Of a stretch of 64,000 bases of DNA, positions 8,442 through 17,359 are shown in pieces. Below the pieces are notes generated by a model, which saw nothing but the letters and a program-made list of their open reading frames with translations, was not told where the DNA came from and did not search any database. The position numbers were made by a program, and so were the translations under genes. The DNA is from Teredinibacter franksiae. Its GTDB lineage: Bacteria; Pseudomonadota; Gammaproteobacteria; Pseudomonadales; Cellvibrionaceae. The stretch covers positions 2,678,501-2,742,500 of the forward strand of contig NZ_JACJUV010000001.1 in NCBI RefSeq assembly GCF_014218805.1, written 5' to 3'. The stretch's first letter is position 1. Each line of letters begins with the position of its first letter.

Positions 8442-9992
8442 ATGGCACATGGTCCTGCTCAAGGATTTACTCGGTGGTTATACACCACCAACCACAAAGA
8501 CATTGGTTCAATGTACCTGTGGTTTTCGTTCGCCATGTTTTTTCTTGGCGGTGTTTTTGCTCTAGTCGTCCGAGCTGAGTTATTTCAGCCCGGGTTGCAA
8601 ATTGTAGAGCCTAACTTCTTTAACCAGATGACCACCATGCATGGCTTAGTGATGGTGTTTGGTGCGGTTATGCCCGCGTTTGTGGGTTTGGCTAACTGGA
8701 TGATACCGATGATGGTCGGTGCTCCGGATATGGCCCTGCCACGCATGAACAACTGGAGCTTTTGGATTTTGCCCTTTGCGTTTGCAATGTTGGCGTCCAC
8801 GTTGTTTATGGAAGGCGGAGCCCCCAACTTCGGTTGGACATTCTACGCACCATTGTCCACTACCTATGCACCTTCATCGGTAACCTTCTTTATCTTCGCA
8901 GTACACATTATGGGTGCTTCGTCGATTATGGGTTCCATCAACATTATTGCGACTATTCTGAATATGCGTGCACCAGGCATGACATTGATGAAGATGCCGC
9001 TGTTTGTATGGACATGGCTGATTACCGCCTACCTGCTTATCGCGGTAATGCCGGTATTGGCCGGTGTGGTAACCATGATGCTGATGGATATTCACTTCGG
9101 TACCAGCTTCTTTGATGCGGCCGGTGGCGGTGACCCCGTATTGTTCCAGCACGTGTTCTGGTTCTTTGGTCATCCAGAGGTGTACATCATGATTCTGCCC
9201 GCATTCGGTATAGTGTCAGCGATTATCCCCACCTTTGCCCGCAAGCCATTATTTGGTTACAGCTCCATGGTATACGCCACAGCCTCTATCGCTTTCTTAA
9301 GCTTTATTGTGTGGGCGCACCATATGTTTACCGTGGGTATGCCGTTGTTTGGTGAGCTGGTGTTTATGTATGCCACCATGCTGATTGCGATCCCAACCGG
9401 GGTGAAGGTTTTCAACTGGGTGACGACTATGTTCAGGGGTTCTATGACCTTTGAAACGCCCATGCTGTTCTCCATTGCCTTTGTGATTCTGTTTACCATC
9501 GGTGGCTTTTCCGGCTTGATGCTGGCTATGGCTCCGGCCGATTTCCAGTATCACGACACCTACTTTGTTGTCGCTCACTTCCATTATGTACTGGTACCGG
9601 GTGCTATCTTCTCCATTACCGCAGCCGTCTACTACTGGCTGCCCAAGTGGACGGGCAACATGTACGACGAAACCCTAGGTAAAGTACATTTCTGGATAGC
9701 CTTTATTGGTTTGAATGTAACCTTCTTCCCGATGCACTTCTCCGGCCTTGCCGGTATGCCGCGGCGTATTCCCGACTACAACCCACTGTGGGCAGACTGG
9801 AATATGATTTCATCTATTGGCGCGTTCCTGTTTGGTGCTGCTCAGCTCATGTTCCTATACATCGTGATTCGCACCATTGTCGGTGGTAAGAAAGCTACAG
9901 CAGAAGTGTGGGAAGGTTCGCATGGTTTGGAGTGGACAGTGCCTTCACCGGCGCCCTACCACACCTTTACTACGCCACCTGAGGTGAAGTAA
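8442..9992 (+). CDS. coxA: Cytochrome c oxidase subunit I
   Basis: The catalytic heme-copper subunit, 516 residues with twelve membrane helices. It reduces O2 at the heme a3-CuB centre and pumps protons. Visible landmarks are WLYTTNHKDIGSMYL at the N-terminus, MTTMHGLVMVFG (heme a ligand), HVFWFFGHPEVYIMILP (CuB His and cross-linked Tyr), VWAHHMFTVG (CuB His pair) and HDTYFVVAHFHYVL (heme a and a3 ligands). The E in GHPEVYI marks an A1-type D-channel oxidase. AAGGAG precedes the ATG, 13 bases after coxB. Confidence 0.98.
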   Translation: MAHGPAQGFTRWLYTTNHKDIGSMYLWFSFAMFFLGGVFALVVRAELFQPGLQIVEPNFFNQMTTMHGLVMVFGAVMPAFVGLANWMIPMMVGAPDMALPRMNNWSFWILPFAFAMLASTLFMEGGAPNFGWTFYAPLSTTYAPSSVTFFIFAVHIMGASSIMGSINIIATILNMRAPGMTLMKMPLFVWTWLITAYLLIAVMPVLAGVVTMMLMDIHFGTSFFDAAGGGDPVLFQHVFWFFGHPEVYIMILPAFGIVSAIIPTFARKPLFGYSSMVYATASIAFLSFIVWAHHMFTVGMPLFGELVFMYATMLIAIPTGVKVFNWVTTMFRGSMTFETPMLFSIAFVILFTIGGFSGLMLAMAPADFQYHDTYFVVAHFHYVLVPGAIFSITAAVYYWLPKWTGNMYDETLGKVHFWIAFIGLNVTFFPMHFSGLAGMPRRIPDYNPLWADWNMISSIGAFLFGAAQLMFLYIVIRTIVGGKKATAEVWEGSHGLEWTVPSPAPYHTFTTPPEVK

Positions 9993-10019
9993 ATTTTTAG
10001 CAAATAAGGCAAGGTTGTA

Positions 10020-10649
10020 ATGAATACAAGCAGTGAAAAAAAAGCTATTAAGGCCAGCATTATTAAATCGCTGAGTTTAGTGGTGGCTATGTTTGTATTC
10101 GCTATGTGGGTGATGCCACCCCTTTACAACCTGTTTTGTGAAGTGACTGGCCTGAACGGTAAAACCAAGGGCCAGTACATAGCGGTTAGTGCCGATGTGG
10201 ATAAAAGCCGGGTGATAACCGTACAGTTTGTTGGCACCAATAACGAAAATATGCCCTGGGGTTTTAAACCAAAGGATTTTTCGTTAAAAGTGCATCCGGG
10301 TGAGTCAGTTGTAACCGACTTTGTTGCCCACAACCCAACCGGCAATATTATGGTTGGGCAGGCAGTACCCAGTTTGGTACCCCACAACGCCACAGACTAC
10401 TTTCACAAAACCGAGTGTTTCTGCTTTAACCAGCAAGCGCTAGGGCCAGGCGAAACAACCGATTTGGGTTTACAGTTTATTGTCGATCAAGCAATACCCA
10501 AGGGGGTGAATACCATCACCCTTTCTTATACATTGTTTGATGTTACCGAAATTTCGCCAGACGCTGTTGCCCACAAGCAGCAAGAGCTGGAAGCAAAAAA
10601 TAATCAAGAATCGGAGCTTACCGATTCACCCACATTAACCGCACGCTGA
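10020..10649 (+). CDS. ctaG: Cytochrome c oxidase assembly protein CtaG/Cox11
   Basis: A 209-residue copper chaperone that inserts CuB into subunit I. One N-terminal membrane anchor (about residues 16-38) is followed by a periplasmic immunoglobulin-like domain. It has the copper motif ECFCFNQQ near residue 138 and the family phrases PWGFKPKDFSLKVHPGE and MVGQAVPS. It lies between coxA and coxC, the usual alpha/gammaproteobacterial order, and is cotranscribed with them. Length is normal. Confidence 0.96.
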   Translation: MNTSSEKKAIKASIIKSLSLVVAMFVFAMWVMPPLYNLFCEVTGLNGKTKGQYIAVSADVDKSRVITVQFVGTNNENMPWGFKPKDFSLKVHPGESVVTDFVAHNPTGNIMVGQAVPSLVPHNATDYFHKTECFCFNQQALGPGETTDLGLQFIVDQAIPKGVNTITLSYTLFDVTEISPDAVAHKQQELEAKNNQESELTDSPTLTAR

Positions 10650-10669
10650 GAAATAGCGGGGTAGGATAA

Positions 10670-11590
10670 ATGGAACAAAAACACGAAACTTACTATGTTC
10701 CCGAGCAGAGCAAGTTACCAATACTGGCATCCCTTGGTTTGTTTTTAACGGTATTTGGTCTTGGGAACTGGATGAACGAAATGTCCGCCGACAAAGACGG
10801 CAGCGGCGCTACAATATTTTTACTCGGCTTTGTGCTTTTGGCCGCTGTACTCTTTAAGTGGTTTTCCACCGTTATCGACGAAAACATGAAAGGCCTAAAC
10901 GGTGCACAGCTTAAGCGCTCCTATGTTTGGGGTATGGGTTGGTTTATATTTTCTGAGGTTATGTTTTTCAGCGCCTTCTTCGGGGCTTTGTGGTACTTGC
11001 GCAATATATCGTTGCCTAGCTTAAGTGAAGGGCCCACAAGTGAATTGTTGTGGAATGACTTTAAAGCCGAATGGCCACTCATGACTACGCCCGATATGGC
11101 GAAAGGTGTTGAAAGTGGCGTTGTAGGCCCAGATCAAAACATGAGCAACCCCGGCGTGGGTAAATGGACAAGTTGGTTGCCCTTCTGGAACACGGCGGTA
11201 TTGATTACCTCCAGTTTCACGGTACATTTTGCCCATACGGCACTTAAAAAAGACAACAAAAAGCGGTTCAACATTTGGCTCGGTATTACTGTCGCGCTGG
11301 GCATTATTTTCTTAATCTTGCAAGTGGAAGAATATGTTCACGCCTACAGCCATATGGGCCTTACCCTGGAAACAGGTGTATACGGCACCACCTTCTTTAT
11401 GCTCACTGGTTTCCACGGCCTGCACGTTACCATGGGTACTTTTATGCTACTGGTGCAATGGCTGCGTTCGGTAACCAAGGGCCACTTCAGTCACAGTGAC
11501 TGCTTTGGCTTCGAAGCGTCCAGTTGGTATTGGCACTTTGTAGATGTGGTATGGGTTGGTCTGTTCCTCTTTGTTTATATACTGGGATAA
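10670..11590 (+). CDS. coxC: Cytochrome c oxidase subunit III
   Basis: Subunit III, 306 residues with seven predicted membrane helices. It binds lipid and stabilises subunit I during turnover. The typical ends are visible: YYVPEQSKLPILASLGL near the start and FGFEASSWYWHFVDVVWVGL near the end, with TGFHGLHVTMGT between them. There is an inserted, less conserved hydrophilic loop (about residues 118-165) as in other gammaproteobacterial homologues. Last gene of the first oxidase block, followed by a strong terminator. Confidence 0.97.
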   Translation: MEQKHETYYVPEQSKLPILASLGLFLTVFGLGNWMNEMSADKDGSGATIFLLGFVLLAAVLFKWFSTVIDENMKGLNGAQLKRSYVWGMGWFIFSEVMFFSAFFGALWYLRNISLPSLSEGPTSELLWNDFKAEWPLMTTPDMAKGVESGVVGPDQNMSNPGVGKWTSWLPFWNTAVLITSSFTVHFAHTALKKDNKKRFNIWLGITVALGIIFLILQVEEYVHAYSHMGLTLETGVYGTTFFMLTGFHGLHVTMGTFMLLVQWLRSVTKGHFSHSDCFGFEASSWYWHFVDVVWVGLFLFVYILG

Positions 11591-11625
11591 AAACGCCACA
11601 CATCAGTTGTCTGGCGACGGAAACC

Positions 11626-11658
11626 AAAAAGCTCCCCTGTTTATGGGAGCTTTTTTTT
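11626..11658 (+). terminator. Rho-independent terminator after coxC (probably bidirectional)
   Basis: AGCTCCC (11630-11636) pairs with GGGAGCT (11645-11651), preceded by an A run and followed by a run of eight Ts. It lies between convergent coxC and the DUF2909 gene and can serve both strands. Confidence 0.9.
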
Positions 11659-11666
11659 AGCTTCGC

Positions 11667-11921
11667 TTATTGCTGAGTAGCTGGCGCCTGTCGGTGTTCC
11701 CCCCAAGGAGCCGTATTCGATAATTTTCCGCTGTAAATACCGTAGCCAATGGTTCCCATGAGTGCGGCTGCAAGGGTAACCCTCACACCTAGCGCAATAA
11801 GCGTTCTTTTCGATTCTGAGCGGCTTATATCCTTGACCAGAAAAACCAGCCCGCTACTGAGGCTGGCAACCATGGCAATAAACAGTATGATGATGGCGAT
11901 TTTTAAGCCTGTGGTGCTCAT
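11667..11921 (-). CDS. DUF2909 twin-transmembrane protein
   Basis: A small 84-residue membrane protein with two hydrophobic helices (about residues 7-29 and 43-64) around a short basic loop (KDISRSESKR). It matches the DUF2909 family of small proteins commonly found inside cytochrome oxidase clusters of Pseudomonas-like bacteria, and its position between coxC and SURF1, on the opposite strand, fits that. A role in oxidase assembly is an inference from context; no function is known. Confidence 0.8.
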   Translation of the reverse strand: MSTTGLKIAIIILFIAMVASLSSGLVFLVKDISRSESKRTLIALGVRVTLAAALMGTIGYGIYSGKLSNTAPWGEHRQAPATQQ

Positions 11922-11961
11922 ACATTATTTTCCGTAAGAGTATTCCCAAAGAGAACGCGAC

Positions 11962-12708
11962 ATGGCGACAAACCAACGGCTAGCTTTAACGCTGAACTGG
12001 AAGCTGACGGCTTTTTCAGTGTTGTTGCTGCCGGTTTTGCTTAGCTTGGGTATTTGGCAAATGGGTCGCGCGCAAGAGAAGCAGACCTTACAGCAAAGCT
12101 GGCTGGCCGAGCAAGCTGAGCCGGCCGTAGATTACCGCGAGATTTTAGCAACCGCCGAAAGCGTGCGGCGTGTGTATTTAGAGGGCGAATTTTACCGCGA
12201 AAAATTTTGGTTAATCGAAAACAAGCAGTTGGCTGGCGAGCTCGGTTATCAGGTGGTAATGCCCTTTAAGACCCAATTGGGCGACTGGATACTGGTTAAT
12301 CGTGGTTGGATCAAGGCTGGCTACTACCGGGAAGATAACCCAACAATTAACACCACTACTGGGGTGCATAGAATTACCGGTACGCTCAAGTACCCGAGTG
12401 ATTCGCGGTTTATCGAGCATAAGCCAACCGAAAAAGCGTTAAACTGGCCCCATAGGCTATTGGAAATTGATATTGCGCTTATGGCGAAACAAGCCGGCCA
12501 ACATTTTGAGCCCCAAGCGCTGCTTATCGACCCCGACAGCCAGGATGCTCTGCTGGTAAACTGGCAGCCTATTAATATGACGCCCGAGAAACACCGTGGT
12601 TATGCCGTACAGTGGTTTGCCATGGCCTTCGCGCTTTGCGTACTTTGGCTGGCTACCAACACCAATATTTTGAATTTAATAAAGCAAACAGATAAATACG
12701 ATGAATAG
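11962..12708 (+). CDS. SURF1 family oxidase assembly protein
   Basis: A 248-residue inner-membrane protein of the SURF1/Shy1 family, which helps insert heme a into subunit I. It has the diagnostic two-helix topology: helix one near residues 15-33 (LLLPVLLSLGIWQMGRAQEK, with the family GxWQ) and helix two near residues 214-234 (YAVQWFAMAFALCVLWL). The periplasmic loop between them carries LVNRGWI. Starts the second oxidase-assembly operon and overlaps the next gene by eight bases. Confidence 0.93.
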   Translation: MATNQRLALTLNWKLTAFSVLLLPVLLSLGIWQMGRAQEKQTLQQSWLAEQAEPAVDYREILATAESVRRVYLEGEFYREKFWLIENKQLAGELGYQVVMPFKTQLGDWILVNRGWIKAGYYREDNPTINTTTGVHRITGTLKYPSDSRFIEHKPTEKALNWPHRLLEIDIALMAKQAGQHFEPQALLIDPDSQDALLVNWQPINMTPEKHRGYAVQWFAMAFALCVLWLATNTNILNLIKQTDKYDE

Positions 12709-13327
12709 TACGGACGCGGTAAAAACCAATACCCCAAAAAAGAAAAGCTGGACAATAATAGCGCTTTTAACGGTTTCGATTTTTCCGATAATAGCCGCCT
12801 ACACCATGTTTTATACCGGTATGGGCGTGCCCGACCATACCGTCAATACCGGTGTACTCCTATCAAAAGCGGTAAAAGTTCAAGACCTACTGGGGGCCAC
12901 AGAGCCCGACTTTATCCAAGCGTTGCAAACCAATAAGAAGTGGCGATTACTCATTCCTATTACTACCGAGTGTAATAAGGCGTGTGAACAGAATTTTTAT
13001 ACCACACGCCAGGTTCATATTCGTTTGTCTGAAAAAAGTTCGCGGGTTGAACGTATTGCCGTCAATGTAGGTGGCACAGTAGGGCAGCGCATATACGATC
13101 AAATAAAAGCTGAGCATCCAAATTTAAAACTGGTTAACGCAGATTCAAATCACTGGGTTACGTGGCTTGGACAAAGTGAATCTGGATTGGACGCAACCCA
13201 AAATCCGTTTTATTTGCTCATAGACCAAGAAGGCTTTGCGATGATGAGTTACACCACCGCACAACACGGCAATGAACTGCTAAAAGATATTAAACGTGCG
13301 CTTAAATACTCAATTGACTACCAATAA
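12701..13327 (+). CDS. Membrane-anchored CX3C protein in the oxidase assembly operon
   Basis: A 208-residue protein with one N-terminal membrane helix (about 17-40) and a periplasmic domain. I do not recognise a named family, but homologues at this position occur in other gammaproteobacterial cox clusters. The domain contains ITTECNKACEQ with Cys91 and Cys95 in the CX3C spacing used by Sco copper chaperones, and a thioredoxin-like ending (NPFYLLIDQEGFAMMSY). It overlaps SURF1 by eight bases and ctaA by one. A redox or copper-delivery role is inferred. Confidence 0.85.
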   Translation: MNSTDAVKTNTPKKKSWTIIALLTVSIFPIIAAYTMFYTGMGVPDHTVNTGVLLSKAVKVQDLLGATEPDFIQALQTNKKWRLLIPITTECNKACEQNFYTTRQVHIRLSEKSSRVERIAVNVGGTVGQRIYDQIKAEHPNLKLVNADSNHWVTWLGQSESGLDATQNPFYLLIDQEGFAMMSYTTAQHGNELLKDIKRALKYSIDYQ

Positions 13328-14499
13328 TGCAACCTAATAAATTGATGACAAGGCTGGCGTTACTGGCTTTAATTATGGCTACGATTGTAGTGGTGCTCGG
13401 CGCCTTTACGCGTTTGGTAGACGCTGGCCTAGGTTGCCCAGACTGGCCAACGTGCTATGGCCATGTGTGGGTGCCAAATGAAGCCCATGAAATTGAAGCG
13501 GCTAACCAACTGTTTGAACAAACCCCCGTAGAAGCCCATAAAACCTGGCCAGAACAAATTCATAGAATTTTTGCATCAACGCTTGGCTTAGTTATTCTTG
13601 GTATTTTCGGCATCGCGTATAACGCCAGAAAAAATAGCCAGCCATTGCGCAGCGTACTCATTCTATTGGTTGTGTTGGTTTCTGGTGTTGTAGCAAGGGT
13701 TATCATAGGCGATATACTGGATCCTTACCTGTGGGTGCTTATTGGGCTTTATTTCGGTAATTTAGCACGAATAAAAGCGCCTGCGATCAAAGATAAGCAG
13801 CCGTTTCTACTACCGGCTTTACTGGCGGGTTTAGTAATCGTTCAAGGCTTTTTTGGCATGTGGACGGTTACCTTAAAACTATGGCCTCAAGTGGTAACCG
13901 CGCACCTACTGGGCGGGTTCGCTACGCTAAGTTTAATTTGGCTGCTATTGCAACGCAGTGGCGGTTGGCATTGGTCGTTACAGGCACCGCAGGTTATTAA
14001 ATTGATGGCGTTGCAAAAACTTGCTTTGCTAACACTTGTGCTCGTTGTCTGCCAAATTGCCTTGGGCGGCTGGACTTCGTCTAACTATGCCGCACTTGCC
14101 TGTCCAGATTTTCCAACCTGTCAAAACATGTATTTACCCCAGGCAGACTACGCCCAAGGCTTTAACATTTTCCAGCAAGTGGGCCCTAATTATCTCGGCG
14201 GCTTAATGGATAACAATGCGCGTACGGCTATCCACTTAATCCACCGTTTTGGCGCGATAGTGGTTACCCTCGTTACTTTGTTATTGACGGTTAGGCTTTG
14301 GCAGATAAAAACGAAGCTGGCTAGCAGAATGGCTGTTGCCGTGACAGGCATAGTCGTGACTCAGGTAGCTTTAGGCATAAGTAACATTGTATTTGCATTA
14401 CCGCTGTCAATCGCGGTTTTGCATAACGCGGGGGGGGCCTTGTTCCTACTGGCGATGGTTACCCTTAATCACCGTATCCGCACCGTTAAGACACTCTAA
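13327..14499 (+). CDS. ctaA: Heme A synthase
   Basis: A 390-residue membrane enzyme (Cox15/CtaA) that oxidises the C8 methyl of heme O to give heme A for the oxidase. The N-terminus has the family phrase LGAFTRLVDAGLGCPDWPTCYG and the EQIHRIFAS heme-ligand helix. The second half repeats these with LACPDFPTCQ and AIHLIHRFGAI. About eight membrane helices. TAATG overlap with the preceding gene and 12 bases to ctaB show operon structure. Paired cysteines in both halves are typical of the family. Confidence 0.96.
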   Translation: MQPNKLMTRLALLALIMATIVVVLGAFTRLVDAGLGCPDWPTCYGHVWVPNEAHEIEAANQLFEQTPVEAHKTWPEQIHRIFASTLGLVILGIFGIAYNARKNSQPLRSVLILLVVLVSGVVARVIIGDILDPYLWVLIGLYFGNLARIKAPAIKDKQPFLLPALLAGLVIVQGFFGMWTVTLKLWPQVVTAHLLGGFATLSLIWLLLQRSGGWHWSLQAPQVIKLMALQKLALLTLVLVVCQIALGGWTSSNYAALACPDFPTCQNMYLPQADYAQGFNIFQQVGPNYLGGLMDNNARTAIHLIHRFGAIVVTLVTLLLTVRLWQIKTKLASRMAVAVTGIVVTQVALGISNIVFALPLSIAVLHNAGGALFLLAMVTLNHRIRTVKTL

Positions 14500-14511
14500 A
14501 GAGCAAAGTTC

Positions 14512-15432
14512 ATGACAGAGTTAAAAGAACAAACCTTTGAAGAGGCCATGCAGCATCACTGGAAGGACTATTACGAACTAACTAAGCCCACCGTGGTATT
14601 GTTAATGTTGCTAACGTCCGTTATCGGCATGCTGTTGGCAACGCCGGGTATGGTACCTTGGCAGGTGTTACTGTTTGGTAACCTGGGTATTGCGCTTTGT
14701 GCAGGTTCAGCGGCTACGGTAAACCACCTTGTTGACCGACAAGTTGATTTAAAAATGGCGCGGACCTTTAACCGACCTGTAGCAAAAGGCCGGGTAGCCC
14801 CCATGAACGCTATTATTTTTGCCACAGTACTCGGCCTTATGGGTATGGCAATACTGTATTTTCTCATTAACCCCACTACCGCCTGGCTAACGTTCGCCTC
14901 TCTGGTGGGGTACGCGTATATCTACACCTTTTATTTAAAGCGTGCGACACCGCAAAACATTGTGATTGGCGGCCTTGCGGGTGCGGCACCGCCGTTACTT
15001 GGCTGGACAGCGGTAACAGGCAGTGTTGACGGCCACGGTTTATTGCTAGTGCTTATTATTTTTGCGTGGACACCACCGCATTTCTGGGCCTTGGCCGTAC
15101 ACAAAAAAGCGGAATACGCGAATGCCGAAATTCCCATGTTACCCGTTACCCACGGCGAAAGTTATACCAAACTGCATATATTGCTCTACACCATAATTCT
15201 GGTAGTGGTTACGGTATTGCCATTTGCAACGAAAATGCTAAATGTATTGTATTTGTTGGGCGCACTTGTACTGGGCATTGGGTTTATTTACTACGCCATT
15301 ACAATGATGATAGGTAAAAATAAAAATGCCGGCATGGATACCTTTAAATATTCGATCGTCTATTTAATGGCTCTGTTTGTAATCATGTTGCTTGACCACT
15401 ACCTTATGCCTGTATCAACAATTGGTCGTTAA
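14512..15432 (+). CDS. ctaB: Heme O synthase (protoheme IX farnesyltransferase)
   Basis: A 306-residue UbiA-superfamily prenyltransferase that adds farnesyl to protoheme to make heme O, the substrate of ctaA next to it. Nine membrane helices are expected. The metal/diphosphate site is seen as AATVNHLVDRQVDLKMART near residues 66-84, and the second aspartate-containing region as WTPPHFWALAVHKKAEY. ELTKPTVVLLMLLTSVIG at the start is typical. Length is normal; cotranscribed with ctaA and the SCO gene. Confidence 0.96.
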   Translation: MTELKEQTFEEAMQHHWKDYYELTKPTVVLLMLLTSVIGMLLATPGMVPWQVLLFGNLGIALCAGSAATVNHLVDRQVDLKMARTFNRPVAKGRVAPMNAIIFATVLGLMGMAILYFLINPTTAWLTFASLVGYAYIYTFYLKRATPQNIVIGGLAGAAPPLLGWTAVTGSVDGHGLLLVLIIFAWTPPHFWALAVHKKAEYANAEIPMLPVTHGESYTKLHILLYTIILVVVTVLPFATKMLNVLYLLGALVLGIGFIYYAITMMIGKNKNAGMDTFKYSIVYLMALFVIMLLDHYLMPVSTIGR

Positions 15433-15434
15433 TA

Positions 15435-16103
15435 ATGACAAATAATTCTCTAAACGCTGTAAAAACCCCTGCGCAGAAACGCGGTATTGCTAAAACCGTG
15501 GCCCTTATAGTTGCGCTTATGGCGTTGTTTGTTGCGGGTTTCTTTCACAAAATGCTACAACCTCGCGTTATGAGCGAGATGGAATTACGGGTCAACGGCG
15601 CCGTTGTATTTGATAATCCACGCATCATTAAAGATTTCTCGCTTACCGACCAAAAAGGCAACGCTTTTAAGCTGGAAAATATTACCGGCAAGTGGACCAT
15701 TATGTTTTTTGGTTTTACCCACTGCCCGGATATCTGCCCAGTTACCATGGCAAAATTGGCCCAAGTGTATGAAAAACTCGACAGCCGTATTGCTGAGCAA
15801 ACACAGGTTGTATTAGTAAGCGTAGACCCGGCACGCGATACGCCCGAAAAGCTTACGCCATATGTGGCGCATTTCCACGAAGATTTTATTGGCGTTAGCG
15901 GCGATTTTTTACAGACCATGCAGCTAACCCAAAATTTAAATGTCGCCTTTCGCAAGGTGATGCTAGATAACGACTATACGGTTGATCATACCGGCAACAT
16001 TGTGATTATAAATCCGAAAGGCCATTACCACGCTTTTATAAAGCCACCCTTTGAGCTGGCCCGTATGATTACGGTGTACCAATCGATTGTGACAACTTTT
16101 TAG
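15435..16103 (+). CDS. SCO1/SenC family copper chaperone
   Basis: A 222-residue membrane-anchored thioredoxin-fold protein that delivers copper to or reduces the CuA site of subunit II. A single helix (about residues 22-40) anchors a periplasmic domain with FFGFTHCPDICPVTM (Cys97, Cys101) and the family DPARDTPE and a later DHTGNIVIINP that contains the His copper ligand. It is two bases after ctaB. Last gene of the assembly operon. Confidence 0.95.
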   Translation: MTNNSLNAVKTPAQKRGIAKTVALIVALMALFVAGFFHKMLQPRVMSEMELRVNGAVVFDNPRIIKDFSLTDQKGNAFKLENITGKWTIMFFGFTHCPDICPVTMAKLAQVYEKLDSRIAEQTQVVLVSVDPARDTPEKLTPYVAHFHEDFIGVSGDFLQTMQLTQNLNVAFRKVMLDNDYTVDHTGNIVIINPKGHYHAFIKPPFELARMITVYQSIVTTF

Positions 16104-16133
16104 TCAAACCTTAGCCCTCACAGTTAGTATCGT

Positions 16134-16172
16134 CAGGTGTTAGCTAGGTTTCAGGTGACTAACACCTGAAAC
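16134..16172 (+). promoter_or_regulatory. Overlapping alternative hairpins after the SCO gene
   Basis: CAGGTGTTAG (16134-16143) pairs perfectly with CTAACACCTG (16159-16168). GTTTCAGGTG (16148-16157) pairs perfectly with CACCTGAAAC (16163-16172). The two stems share the right arm and cannot form together. No T run follows. It lies in the 500-base gap 16104-16603, where nothing else was recognised. Confidence 0.55.
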
Positions 16173-16603
16173 AGCCCCTCCAAAACACTCCCCCTCAAAT
16201 AAATAACTATGCCTGAATAAATACCCATTACCGGAGCTAAAGACGCTCTAGCCGAAATGAAATTTATTCATATACAAAATCAATGAAAAGTTCATTTTGT
16301 TTTTAAAATAGATGTTCGACTGTTTGCCATAACTAGACGGTGTTGCACGAACCCAAGCAGCGTTCCAAGCGCACAGTAGACGCGTTCGAATATGTCTGAA
16401 TGGTGTATTTCGTGTCATAAAACGTAAATAGTTCACACTTCCAAATATATGAACTGTTTTCCCATCCTAGTTTTACCCGCGATCTATATGGGGTGAGTTA
16501 TTCTAATTTAATATCTTTACACGTTAACTATACGGAAGCCCGTGAACCGTTCTTGCTTGTTTTTTTACATTGGAAATTTCTTTCTATAACAGGATGTTCC
16601 CTC

Positions 16604-17236
16604 ATGTCGATTAGATTTCTACTCGCTACGGCGGTAATAGCTGTCTGCTGCCTACTCATATTTACGTTGTTCGTTAAACCCTCAAAGCAAATCGCCCCGC
16701 CAATCTCCACTACCGAAGATACCCTTAGTGTGCCTTACCCGTCAGACGCAACTTCCGTTACAGGGTTAAAAAGCGATATCGCCATAAACGTAGTGCCGAA
16801 AAACGGCAGTGATCTAATCGGAAAAGTCTATACCGCGAATGCGCCCGTTGCAGCAGTCACTACTAGCGTGCCGGAACAACAGACGGAAAAAACGATATGG
16901 GTTGGCGACGATCTAGTCGCAAAAAAAGAGGCAGTTGCCGAAACCTACGCAGACAGACCTATTACCAATGATGCCTACGATAATGAAAGTGAACACCTGC
17001 AGTCTTTTTTAAGCAATGAAAAATTTAAAGACTATGTATTGAAGGGCACTGAGTGTCGCGATGACCAGTGTAAATTATCCGTAGCGGTAACGGATCAACA
17101 GCACGCCGATACCTTGGTGGAAACGTTTACACGGGAAGTGATGCTAAAGGGCGAAGCCATGAAGGTGAATATTGAACGCGATATCGACGCGGGCGAAGTG
17201 ACTTTCTATGTCGGTGAATTTGAAGAATCAGAATAA
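16604..17236 (+). CDS. Hypothetical single-pass membrane protein
   Basis: A 210-residue protein of unknown family. The ATG at 16604 is preferred over an upstream GTG (16493) because the coding-like sequence starts there with a clean N-terminal helix (residues 3-23, FLLATAVIAVCCLLIFTLFV) and AGGA-like bases lie ahead. The rest is soluble and acidic, probably periplasmic. A compact C-terminal domain holds a CRDDQCKLSV pair of cysteines near residues 148-153, perhaps a disulphide. Similar small domains occur in other exported gammaproteobacterial unknowns. No operon partner is visible. Confidence 0.75.
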   Translation: MSIRFLLATAVIAVCCLLIFTLFVKPSKQIAPPISTTEDTLSVPYPSDATSVTGLKSDIAINVVPKNGSDLIGKVYTANAPVAAVTTSVPEQQTEKTIWVGDDLVAKKEAVAETYADRPITNDAYDNESEHLQSFLSNEKFKDYVLKGTECRDDQCKLSVAVTDQQHADTLVETFTREVMLKGEAMKVNIERDIDAGEVTFYVGEFEESE

Positions 17237-17359
17237 AGAATTAGCGCTAAAAAGGATTTGGCGTGGCGCGTAACTGTATCTGCTCTATTTAAAAATGCAT
17301 TTGCGCAATAAAAGGGATTTTTTCTTGGATGTTTCAATTTTTAAACTTAAGGATAAATA

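Noticed and set aside
16248..16436. 62-codon minus-strand frame after the SCO gene
   Set aside because: No ribosome site or recognised domain; the Arg/Trp-rich wording could be a fragment of mobile DNA but this could not be supported.
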